A stretch of 5,935 nt of DNA, taken from assembly GCA_025464645.1 (NCBI GenBank), contig JAODGF010000020.1, forward strand, positions 1 through 5,935. Direction: 5' to 3'. The position numbers and the translations under genes were made by a program. Shown here piece after piece: positions 1 through 5,182 of the stretch. The DNA comes from Methanosarcinales archaeon. Its GTDB lineage: Archaea > Halobacteriota > Syntropharchaeia > Alkanophagales > Methanospirareceae. Each line of letters starts with the position of its first letter. Within the stretch, counting starts at the first letter, position 1. Below the pieces are notes generated by a model. That model searched no databases. It was given only the letters and a program-made list of their open reading frames with translations, and was not told where the DNA came from.

Positions 1-23
1 GCATTGTCATTACTACTATCCAT
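1..23 (-). CDS. Possible 5' end of an unidentified gene leaving the window at the left edge
   Basis: An ATG on the minus strand (its A is at 23) opens a frame beginning MDSSNDN and still open at position 1. Only seven full codons are visible, so no function can be given. The start is proposed because a good archaeal TATA box on the same strand (52-59) is centred about 32 bases upstream, which would give a transcript with a leader of only a few bases. The palindrome at 21-50 overlaps the predicted transcription start and the ATG, so the gene may be controlled by a repressor. It would be read in the same direction as the CobA gene, after a 130-bp gap. The alternative is that this is plain intergenic sequence. 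Confidence 0.35.
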
Positions 24-50
24 ATTACTAATACTAAAGTTAGTAATATG
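21..50. repeat. Perfect inverted repeat, 11-bp arms with 8-base spacer, possible operator
   Basis: CATATTACTAA at 21-31 is exactly reverse-complemented by TTAGTAATATG at 40-50. The palindrome lies directly downstream of the minus-strand TATA box at 52-59 and covers the expected transcription start of the gene leaving the window on the left. That placement fits a repressor site. As RNA it could also form a hairpin. The same 11-mer recurs at 123-133. Confidence 0.6.
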
Positions 51-51
51 T

Positions 52-59
52 ATATAAAT
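52..59 (-). promoter_or_regulatory. Archaeal TATA box for the left-edge gene
   Basis: Read on the minus strand this is TTTATATA, a full match to the archaeal TATA consensus TTTAWATA. Counting about 25 bases from its centre puts transcription start near 30, a few bases before the ATG at 23. No convincing start codon serves a plus-strand gene from this box, because the plus side runs antisense into the CobA gene. Confidence 0.45.
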
Positions 60-122
60 AAAAATAAGCACGATATAGCTATGAATTCTTGGACTAAGCC
101 CTATTTGAAATCTGTTCTAAAA

Positions 123-133
123 CATATTACTAA
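123..133. repeat. Third copy of the 11-bp CATATTACTAA motif
   Basis: This is an exact direct copy of 21-31 and the inverse of 40-50, just past the 3' end of the CobA gene. On the minus strand a run of five T (132-136) follows the direct repeat ACCGTAACTATAACCG, so the same spot may help end the CobA transcript. The rest of 60-122 is AT-rich with no gene I can support. Confidence 0.45.
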
Positions 134-153
134 AAACGGTTATAGTTACGGTT

Positions 154-894
154 TCACTTCTCAGGGTGTAGAACCAACTTCTCCCTTACACTAACCACAT
201 CACCGATCACAATCACCGCTGGCGGCTTCACCTTTTCTTTGCTTGCTAATTCCACTATATTCCCAAGCGTTCCAACCACAATCCTCGCATCTTCAGTAAA
301 TCCTTTTTCAATCGTCGCAACAGGTGTTTCTGCGCGCAGTCCATGCTTCAAAAGAAGCTCAACATTTTTTGCAAGGTTCCCTACACCCATCAAAATAACG
401 AGCGTGCCTTTTAAATTCGCAATCGCCTCCCAGTTAATGTTCTCTTCTTTCTCCTCCATCTCGTGCCCTGTAATTACAGTCACAGCAGAAGAAATGTCCC
501 GGAAGGTGAGTGGGATAGAGAAAGCAGTCGGAACTGCAATTGCAGAACTTATTCCTGGCACTACTTCAAAATCAACACCGTGCTCTCTGAGAAACACCGC
601 TTCTTCTCCTCCTCTACCGAATATAAAAGGGTCCCCGCCTTTCAATCGCACAACCTTATCGTATTTCTCCGACAGATCCACCATGAGCGTGTTTATCGCA
701 TCCTGTGAGAACTTATGCTTCTTCGCTGTTTTGCCAATGTCAATTACCTTTTTACTCTCCGGTATCAGCTTCTTCACGCCTAAAACTAAATTGTCAACCA
801 ATATTACGTCTGCTTCTTTAATAAGCTTATATGCCTTCAGACTTAACAGTTCCGGGTCTCCCGGTCCGGCACCAACGAGGTATACTCTTCCCAT
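154..894 (-). CDS. cobA: Uroporphyrinogen-III C-methyltransferase (SUMT)
   Basis: This cytosolic enzyme uses S-adenosylmethionine to methylate uroporphyrinogen III at C2 and C7, giving precorrin-2. That is the branch point to siroheme, cobalamin, coenzyme F430 and, in many archaea, heme. The 246 residues match a stand-alone tetrapyrrole methylase. Visible motifs are VYLVGAGPGDPELLSLKA (4-21), VVRLKGGDPFIFGRGGEE (81-98), VVPGISSAIAVP (111-122), ITGHE (141-145), GTLVILMGV (163-171) and TPVATIEKG (190-198). There is no fused HemD or Met8 domain. The usual GIPLTHR stretch reads SIPLTFR (126-132), a small departure. The ATG at 894 puts the first motif at the normal distance from the N-terminus. 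The gene lies 61 bp after mevalonate kinase on the same strand, with no clear Shine-Dalgarno sequence. A general SUMT call is secure; which end product it serves here is unknown. Confidence 0.93.
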   Translation of the reverse strand: MGRVYLVGAGPGDPELLSLKAYKLIKEADVILVDNLVLGVKKLIPESKKVIDIGKTAKKHKFSQDAINTLMVDLSEKYDKVVRLKGGDPFIFGRGGEEAVFLREHGVDFEVVPGISSAIAVPTAFSIPLTFRDISSAVTVITGHEMEEKEENINWEAIANLKGTLVILMGVGNLAKNVELLLKHGLRAETPVATIEKGFTEDARIVVGTLGNIVELASKEKVKPPAVIVIGDVVSVREKLVLHPEK

Positions 895-917
895 TTTTAC
901 TTATAGTATTTGTATAG

Positions 918-932
918 CTGCATAAAAAACCA
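918..932 (-). promoter_or_regulatory. T-rich block between mvk and cobA, weak promoter and/or terminator
   Basis: On the minus strand this reads as a T6 run in GTTTTTTATGC. It lies about 27 bases after the mevalonate kinase stop and about 32 bases before the CobA ATG. It could be a poor TATA box giving a near-leaderless cobA transcript, or the T-tract of an intrinsic terminator for mevalonate kinase. The spacing fits both, and the 61-bp gap also allows plain read-through. Confidence 0.25.
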
Positions 933-955
933 CATAACGCCATACCTGAGATACA

Positions 956-2029
956 TCAATCAAAAACCGTGACCTTCAGTCCTTCCCCTCCTGTTTTCAC
1001 ATCCATCACAAGCGCACCCGCAATTTCCATCGCTGCTTTTATCCAGTTCCCACACTCACCTGGCAGCACTAAAACAGAGCCCACACCGCCCATCTCATCC
1101 AATCCACCCGCGCCTGTCACCTTAGCACCCAGAGCACCTGACGCCTGCGACATCTTCACGAGTTCGCTCAATCGCCTCGGAACCACGCCAATTGCGTCCA
1201 GCAAACCATGATTTATGTTCATCAACGCCCCCAATTTCACAAAGTCTTCATCTTCTATCGCCCTAATTGCCTGTGTCGTTATTTCTTCGGCGGCATCGGA
1301 TATATGATCAAAAATGCTCTTGAACATATCTTTTCGCCCTTTAACATCTGCTACAATTTTCTTTGTCTTTAAACTCATCTCAGAAACCTTTTTCGTATCC
1401 ATCCCCATGCTCAAAGGTATGCTGCCAACGCATCCCACAATCAAATTTAGCTCAGGCGACCGCAATCTCTTCACCTCTCCCTTCTCTACCGATACATACC
1501 CGCCGTAAGTTGAAATTGCCGTATCAACAGGACTGGCAGCACCTTGTACTGCAAGCTCGACACTATGTGCGTCATCTCTTATCCCTTCCAAATCACCACC
1601 TACGCCAAGATATTCCTTTAGCGCTGCGATAGTAGCAACACAGGTCGCCGCTGAAGAACCCAATCCCGCAGAAATGGGTATCTGCGACTTTATTTCTATT
1701 TCTACTCCTTCATCATCCATTCCATACTTCTCTTCGAGATATCGTATTGCTTCCCTGACATACGCAATTGCTTTTGTTGCGTTGTCATAATCCTTATATA
1801 CCAGTGCCTTTCCTTTTCCTTCCCCTTTTTCAGGTTCTAAATCCATTTCCAGACCAAAAGTAGGTATGCTCTCTATTTTTACGTGGTATCCTTTTTCTTC
1901 TTTGCTTGTTACCTCCACCGTAAGTCGCCTGTTTATTGCAGTAGCTAATGCTCGCTTACCATATACCACAAAATGCTCTCCAAATAGTATCACCTTTGCA
2001 GGAACAGATGCGCATATTTTTTTATCCAT
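956..2029 (-). CDS. mvk: Mevalonate kinase
   Basis: This GHMP-family kinase phosphorylates mevalonate with ATP to 5-phosphomevalonate, feeding isoprenoid and archaeal ether-lipid synthesis. The 357 residues carry the N-terminal motif PAKVILFGEHFVVYG (10-24, with Lys12 and Glu18), the ATP-binding loop PISAGLGSSAAT (118-129), and VQGAASPVDTAISTYGG (161-177), where Asp169 is the expected catalytic base. NINHGLLDAIGV (271-282) and GAKVTGAGG (301-309) are also typical of archaeal mevalonate kinase. The third GHMP motif is normally an unbroken GAGGGG followed by C or S and a hydrophobic strand. Here it is interrupted by about six residues (310-315, LDEMGG). The frame is intact on both sides, so this looks like an insertion rather than an error. 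The start at 2029 leaves the usual short lead into motif 1. The preceding gene is a HAD phosphatase 65 bp upstream. Confidence 0.93.
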   Translation of the reverse strand: MDKKICASVPAKVILFGEHFVVYGKRALATAINRRLTVEVTSKEEKGYHVKIESIPTFGLEMDLEPEKGEGKGKALVYKDYDNATKAIAYVREAIRYLEEKYGMDDEGVEIEIKSQIPISAGLGSSAATCVATIAALKEYLGVGGDLEGIRDDAHSVELAVQGAASPVDTAISTYGGYVSVEKGEVKRLRSPELNLIVGCVGSIPLSMGMDTKKVSEMSLKTKKIVADVKGRKDMFKSIFDHISDAAEEITTQAIRAIEDEDFVKLGALMNINHGLLDAIGVVPRRLSELVKMSQASGALGAKVTGAGGLDEMGGVGSVLVLPGECGNWIKAAMEIAGALVMDVKTGGEGLKVTVFD

Positions 2030-2068
2030 CTTTCCAGAACTACCGATTGTTTTTCTTTTCCGAAAACG

Positions 2069-2091
2069 CTTTTCTTTTTCTAAAAGAAAAG
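2069..2091. repeat. Perfect 10-bp hairpin between the HAD gene and mvk
   Basis: CTTTTCTTTT (2069-2078) pairs exactly with AAAAGAAAAG (2082-2091) around a three-base loop. It starts four bases after the HAD stop codon on the minus strand and ends about 40 bases before the mevalonate kinase ATG. It could weaken read-through or protect the 3' end of the HAD mRNA. The stem is nearly all A-T and is followed on the minus strand by only a short TTTT, so it is not a classical strong terminator. A polypurine/polypyrimidine run makes chance symmetry easier. Confidence 0.45.
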
Positions 2092-2094
2092 GGT

Positions 2095-2709
2095 TTAATC
2101 CAAAATTGCAAACAGTTCATAAAGATTCTCTATGTGCTCATCACCTGCTGATTTCGCTCCTACACCTATGACTGCACAACCAGCAGATTTGCCAGCCAGG
2201 AAATCGCTTTCCGTATCTCCTACGAGTATCACATTCTCGGGCTTTGTTTTTAGTCTCTCACATGCATCTATCACTATCTCAGCATCTGGCTTCCCTCTTT
2301 TCACGTCATCCCCTGTCACAATCACATCAAAATAGCCGGATAGATGAAAGTGTTCCAATATCCTATGAACATTCTTTTTTGGCGTATTCGTAACCAGCCC
2401 TACTTTGAGCTTATATTTTTCCCTTACACGGCTCAAAACCTCTTTTACACCAGGAAACAGCTCTATAAACTCTATTAACTTCAGTTGCTCGTTAATGCAA
2501 TACTTTCCAGCTTCTTCATCCAGATTTAACGCAGTTAAATTATGCTTCAGGTCAGGACCCCAGCATTTCTTCCTAAACTCTTCTCTACTCATTTCTTCCT
2601 TCCTGTACGCCATTAACATTGCGTTAAACGCTTGATACCAGCTTTCAAATGAGTTTATTAGTACGCCATCAAGGTCGAACAGGATTGCCTCTATCTTTCT
2701 CTCTTTCAT
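2095..2709 (-). CDS. HAD-superfamily phosphatase, phosphoglycolate phosphatase-like
   Basis: This is a cytosolic Mg-dependent hydrolase that should remove phosphate from a small metabolite through an aspartyl-phosphate intermediate. All four HAD motifs are present in 204 residues: FDLDGVLINS (11-20, nucleophile Asp12 and acid/base Asp14), VTNTP (106-110, Thr107), GKPDAE (139-144, Lys140), and VGDTESDFLAGKSAGC (163-178, Asp165 and Asp169). A helical cap domain fills about 20-85, as in subclass I enzymes such as phosphoglycolate phosphatase, beta-phosphoglucomutase and PpaX-type pyrophosphatase. The substrate cannot be read from the sequence. It heads a minus-strand series with mevalonate kinase and cobA, but this alone does not show a role in isoprenoid synthesis. 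The ATG at 2709 has no Shine-Dalgarno sequence and probably lies at or very near the 5' end of its transcript. Confidence 0.87.
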   Translation of the reverse strand: MKERKIEAILFDLDGVLINSFESWYQAFNAMLMAYRKEEMSREEFRKKCWGPDLKHNLTALNLDEEAGKYCINEQLKLIEFIELFPGVKEVLSRVREKYKLKVGLVTNTPKKNVHRILEHFHLSGYFDVIVTGDDVKRGKPDAEIVIDACERLKTKPENVILVGDTESDFLAGKSAGCAVIGVGAKSAGDEHIENLYELFAILD

Positions 2710-2710
2710 C

Positions 2711-2724
2711 GTATAATGTTATAC
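2711..2724. promoter_or_regulatory. Palindrome GTATAATGTTATAC in the divergent promoter, possible operator
   Basis: The six-base arms GTATAA and TTATAC are exact reverse complements around a two-base centre. The site fills the space between the shared TATA region and the HAD start codon, covering the likely HAD transcription start. It also abuts the upstream side of the RNase P operon TATA box. A dimeric regulator could act on either gene here. AT-richness makes chance symmetry possible. Confidence 0.4.
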
Positions 2725-2726
2725 TT

Positions 2727-2734
2727 TTTAAATA
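2727..2734 (+). promoter_or_regulatory. TATA box of the RNase P operon, in a divergent promoter
   Basis: TTTAAATA matches the archaeal TATA consensus TTTAWATA in full. Its centre is about 29 bases upstream of the ATG at 2760, so the transcript should start within a few bases of that codon. This fits the absence of a Shine-Dalgarno sequence there. Because TTTAAA is self-complementary, the same site can serve the minus strand toward the HAD gene. A second minus-strand candidate is TTGATATAG (about 2741-2749). Confidence 0.6.
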
Positions 2735-2759
2735 TTCATCCTATATCAAATTATTATTA

Positions 2760-3443
2760 ATGCCCAATTTCTTTGACCTCAACGTGCATGCATATCCTGA
2801 AACCGATGTGCCAGTGGAGGATATGTATCGAATCGCAAAAAGATACGGATATACCGGCATAGCAATAACAAACCACGATGATACTGAGAAGGGTAAAGAG
2901 ATATTACCACCCTCGATATCAACTTTTGTATTCCGTGGTGTGGAGATAAGGACAAAGTCGGTTTCCGAATTGAAAAGAAAAATAAAGCTTCACTATGGAG
3001 AAGTGCCATTGTTAGCGGTTCATGGCGGTAGTGAGGTAATAAACGAAGCAGCATTAAAAGATTCCAGGGTAGATATACTGGCGCATCCTTGCGGTGAAAA
3101 AGGAGAAGGGGAATTGAGCCATGTGCTGGTGAGATATGCCGCCAAGAATGGTGTTGCAATAGACTTCAATCTCAATGCGATAATTCATAGCAGGAGAAGC
3201 GATAGAGCCCGAATCCTATGGAAGATGCGAGAGAATTTGAAGCTGGTGAGAAAATACAAAGCTCCCGCAATAATATCCAGCAATGCTCGCTTTATCTATG
3301 ATTTAAGGGCGCCGAGAGAGATGATTGCACTGGCGTCACTATTTGGAATGAAAAAAGATGAGGCTATACACGCTTTAAGTGCTATTCCAGAAGGCGTATT
3401 AGAGCACAAATGGAAAAAGAAAACGGAAGTGGAGATAATATGA
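2760..3443 (+). CDS. rnp3: RNase P protein component 3 (Rpp30/p30 homologue)
   Basis: This is a protein subunit of archaeal RNase P, the ribonucleoprotein that cuts 5' leaders from precursor tRNAs. It works as a pair with Pop5 to support the catalytic domain of the RNA. The 227 residues form a PHP-like TIM barrel. Family marks are FFDLNVHAYPE (4-14), YTGIAITNHDD (31-41), VDILAHP (104-110), GVAIDFNLNAII (131-142), IISSNARFIYDLRAPREM (171-188) and the C-terminal MKKDEAIHALSAIPEGVL (197-214). The frame is open further upstream to 2649, but that part overlaps the HAD gene and lies before the TATA box. The ATG at 2760, which begins right at the conserved barrel strand, is therefore the start. The stop codon overlaps the next start as ATGA, so the two subunits are probably made together by translational coupling. 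Confidence 0.93.
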   Translation: MPNFFDLNVHAYPETDVPVEDMYRIAKRYGYTGIAITNHDDTEKGKEILPPSISTFVFRGVEIRTKSVSELKRKIKLHYGEVPLLAVHGGSEVINEAALKDSRVDILAHPCGEKGEGELSHVLVRYAAKNGVAIDFNLNAIIHSRRSDRARILWKMRENLKLVRKYKAPAIISSNARFIYDLRAPREMIALASLFGMKKDEAIHALSAIPEGVLEHKWKKKTEVEII

Positions 3444-3847
3444 AAAATGCAAAATGCAAAGTGCAAAAGTCAAAATATCAATTTGTATTTTACATTTTAC
3501 ATTTTGCATTGTTGCTGCCCCCTTCTCTTCGAGAAAGGAAAAGGTATCTTGTGTTTGAGGTGATAAGCGAGCGAGAAATAGATAAGCGAGAGCTGCTGGA
3601 AGAGATAAGGGACTCCATTTACTCTCTTTACGGCGATGTGGGAGCAAGTGAAAGCAGAATATGGCTGATAGATTATGATAAGAAGAAAGACGTGGGTATC
3701 TTAAGATGCGCACATAATAAAGTCGAGGAAGTAAGAGCAGCATTAGCTTGTATTCATTCGGTGAATGAAGCAAGAATCGGCATGAGAGTGATAAAAATCG
3801 CAGGAACGATAAAAGGAGCAACTCGCCTAATTGAGAAATCTGTGTAA
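3440..3847 (+). CDS. rnp2: RNase P protein component 2 (Pop5 homologue) with repeat-encoded N-terminus
   Basis: Pop5 partners Rpp30 in archaeal RNase P and contacts the catalytic RNA. The conserved domain starts with LLPPSLRERKRYLVFEVI (25-42) and continues through IWLIDYD (74-80), VGILRCAHNKVEEVRAALA (85-103) and MRVIKIAGTIKGATR (115-129). Relatives normally begin only a few residues before LPPTLRxKKRY. Here 24 residues precede it, nearly all encoded by the palindromic heptad repeat at 3441-3511. They give a basic stretch (KNAKCKVQKSKYQ) followed by a hydrophobic one (FVFYILHFALLL). The ATG at 3440 is chosen because it overlaps the rnp3 stop as ATGA and has GGAG five bases upstream. TTG codons at 3509 and 3512 would remove the extension but have no ribosome-binding site. 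The core domain looks intact, so the gene is probably functional. It is 135 residues from this start. Confidence 0.9.
   Translation: MKNAKCKVQKSKYQFVFYILHFALLLPPSLRERKRYLVFEVISEREIDKRELLEEIRDSIYSLYGDVGASESRIWLIDYDKKKDVGILRCAHNKVEEVRAALACIHSVNEARIGMRVIKIAGTIKGATRLIEKSV
3441..3511. repeat. Imperfect palindrome of AAATGCA-type heptads inside rnp2
   Basis: The left arm is made of 7-bp units close to AAATGCA (AAATGCA, AAATGCA, AAGTGCA, AAAGTCA). The right arm is made of the inverse type (TTTGTAT, TTTACAT, TTTACAT, TTTGCAT). The arms pair over roughly 30 positions with a few mismatches and G-T pairs, making one long AT-rich hairpin. The element begins directly after the coupled ATG and ends where the conserved Pop5 domain begins. 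A pure AAATGCA array has no stop codon in any of six frames. This looks like an inserted non-coding or MITE-like dispersed repeat, but no transposase or clear target-site duplication is visible. Confidence 0.75.
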
Positions 3848-3854
3848 TCTTGTG

Positions 3855-3865
3855 GTTCATTTTTC
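3855..3865 (+). terminator. Possible T-rich terminator of the RNase P operon
   Basis: TTCATTTTTC lies 8 bases after the rnp2 stop on the plus strand. Archaeal transcripts often end at such T-runs without a strong hairpin. The 45-bp convergent gap leaves little other space. The T5 run is short, so the call is modest. Confidence 0.35.
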
Positions 3866-3892
3866 AATTTGCACTATGCATTTTGCATTGTT
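3864..3892. repeat. Second, single-armed copy of the heptad repeat, between convergent genes
   Basis: This 29-base stretch starts TCAATTTG and ends CATTTTGCATTGTT. The same ends bound the right arm of the element in rnp2 (3478-3513, 36 bases). The two copies differ in length by exactly seven bases, one heptad, plus a few substitutions. It fills the gap from just after rnp2 to the last base before the protease stop codon. The matching left arm is missing here. Confidence 0.65.
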
Positions 3893-5128
3893 TCAAACAC
3901 TCTCTTTCAACATCTCCATAAAAATCGCTAAATCTCTTCTTGTTATGATTCCCACGAAGTTCCCACTTATCGTCTCTTTCACTGCCAGAACATTCCTCCG
4001 GTGCCTTATCATCTTTTTCAGTGCTTCTGTTGCCCCCTCATCCTCAAATACAATGTCATTAATGCTATCGAATGAACTCATTGTGTCATAAACCTTCAGA
4101 AAGTAGCGCTGCTCGACTGGCATCTTTTTTATGTCATCAAATGTTATAAACCCTTTTAATTCGCCGCTTTCGCTTACTACTGCATATTCTGCGGTTTTCT
4201 CATCGAGCATCTTATTCGCCAGCTCAGCGATTGGCATATCTTCCGGCACGCTTGTTCTCTCTGTTCGCATTATATTTTTTACCTTTATTCCCTCTAATGA
4301 AGCAAAAGTAGTAGTAGCTGCTTCTTCTTCCGTTGCGGCGATATATAGAAAAATGGCAATTAAAGGAATCCAAATGTTCGTTACACGCTCACCAGTTAAA
4401 ATAAACATGAAAGGGTCTGCAATAAACCCTGCTATCGCCATTATGACAGCAAATGTTTTTCCTATTAACACCGCTCTCTTCGTTGCTTTTAGAAATGACA
4501 TTCTTTTCGCAAGAAAAGCTCTTAAGACTCGTCCTCCATCCATTGGAAATGCCGGTATTAAGTTGAATGTAGCTAATATTACATTAAGAAATCCGAGCAT
4601 AAACACTACTATCGCAACCGGGCGCTGAAGAGCAAAATTCAATCCTTTTATGCCCCAGAAAGAGAAAAGAAATACGAAGCCAAGTGCAAAACTCATTAAA
4701 GGTCCCGCAATTGCTATCCTCCACTCCTTCTCCGGGCTTTTTGGTATATCCTCCATCATTGCCAAGCCACCGAAGATGAAAAGCGTAATGCTGTGTATCT
4801 TCGTCCCAAATTTCATCGCAACGTACGAATGGGACATTTCGTGGAGTAATAAAGAGACAAAGAAGAGGAAAGCCGCCACGGAGGATAAGGAATAACGGAG
4901 GAAGGGAGATATTTTGAGACCATCCAAGCCCAGCGGCAGCGGGATAGGTTTCGTAGGGTCTTTTGCGAAGAACGATACCATTAAATTGTATATAGGTGAA
5001 CTGGGGCCTATACTTAACGTAGGACCATGTGCAAACATCATCACGATTAGCGGTAAGATAAACAAAAAAGTAAAATGCAATCTTATCGGTATGCCGATGA
5101 GTGTACCCACCTGTATAGATGTTCGCAT
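3893..5128 (-). CDS. Site-2 protease family (M50) membrane metalloprotease with two CBS domains
   Basis: This is a multi-pass membrane zinc protease that cuts substrates within the membrane. Its substrate is unknown; relatives release membrane-bound regulators. From the ATG at 5128 it has 411 residues. Key sites are HEMSH (96-100, the HExxH zinc motif), AGPLMSF (141-147) and NLIPAFPMDGGRVLRA (189-204, third zinc ligand). Hydrophobic segments lie near 18-33, 82-96, 113-124, 137-160, 170-190, 221-237 and 250-265. A CBS pair follows (about 284-340 and 346-405), likely an adenine-nucleotide sensor, as in Methanocaldococcus-type S2P-CBS proteases. TTG at 5143 and GTG at 5140 are in frame, but ATG 5128 gives the standard MRTSIQVGTLIGIPIRLHFT opening. 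It also has GGTGA eight bases upstream and sits about 27 bases from the TATA region. It is divergent from the PRC-barrel gene and convergent with rnp2. Confidence 0.92.
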   Translation of the reverse strand: MRTSIQVGTLIGIPIRLHFTFLFILPLIVMMFAHGPTLSIGPSSPIYNLMVSFFAKDPTKPIPLPLGLDGLKISPFLRYSLSSVAAFLFFVSLLLHEMSHSYVAMKFGTKIHSITLFIFGGLAMMEDIPKSPEKEWRIAIAGPLMSFALGFVFLFSFWGIKGLNFALQRPVAIVVFMLGFLNVILATFNLIPAFPMDGGRVLRAFLAKRMSFLKATKRAVLIGKTFAVIMAIAGFIADPFMFILTGERVTNIWIPLIAIFLYIAATEEEAATTTFASLEGIKVKNIMRTERTSVPEDMPIAELANKMLDEKTAEYAVVSESGELKGFITFDDIKKMPVEQRYFLKVYDTMSSFDSINDIVFEDEGATEALKKMIRHRRNVLAVKETISGNFVGIITRRDLAIFMEMLKESV

Positions 5129-5147
5129 CTTTTCCTTCACCAATCCG

Positions 5148-5160
5148 TTAATTATATATA
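5148..5160. promoter_or_regulatory. Shared TATA region of a divergent promoter
   Basis: TTAATTATATATA reads as a TATA box on both strands. On the plus strand TTATATATA is centred 27 bases before the PRC-barrel ATG at 5183, predicting a leaderless mRNA. On the minus strand it is centred about 27 bases before the protease ATG at 5128, supporting that start over the TTG at 5143. A second minus-strand candidate, CTATTTATG (about 5169-5177), would give a leader containing the GGTGA ribosome-binding site. Confidence 0.55.
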
Positions 5161-5182
5161 GCCTCTTTTCATAAATAGCATT

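Noticed and set aside
239..925. Plus-strand open frame of about 228 codons opposite cobA
   Set aside because: It is a shadow of the CobA frame: low-complexity, Ser/Thr/Pro-rich translation, no recognisable domain, and all CobA motifs are on the other strand.
2649..2759. Upstream in-frame extension of the Rpp30 gene
   Set aside because: It overlaps the HAD gene on the other strand and precedes the TATA box. The conserved domain begins right at the ATG at 2760.
3441..3511. CRISPR-like array suggested by repeated AAATGCA units
   Set aside because: The units are 7 bp, adjacent and inverted in the second half, with no spacers of 30-40 bp and no cas genes.
3399..3860. Long minus-strand open frame opposite rnp2
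   Set aside because: It is antisense to the conserved Pop5 domain. It stays open partly because the heptad repeat has no stops in any frame. It shows no family motif and no promoter or ribosome-binding site.
4131..4628. Plus-strand open frame opposite the protease
   Set aside because: It is the antisense of membrane-segment and CBS coding sequence, with no motif or promoter of its own.
5129..5143. TTG at 5143 or GTG at 5140 as the protease start
   Set aside because: ATG 5128 gives the usual N-terminus, lies about 27 bases from the TATA region, and has GGTGA upstream. That motif would be inside the coding region if the TTG were used.
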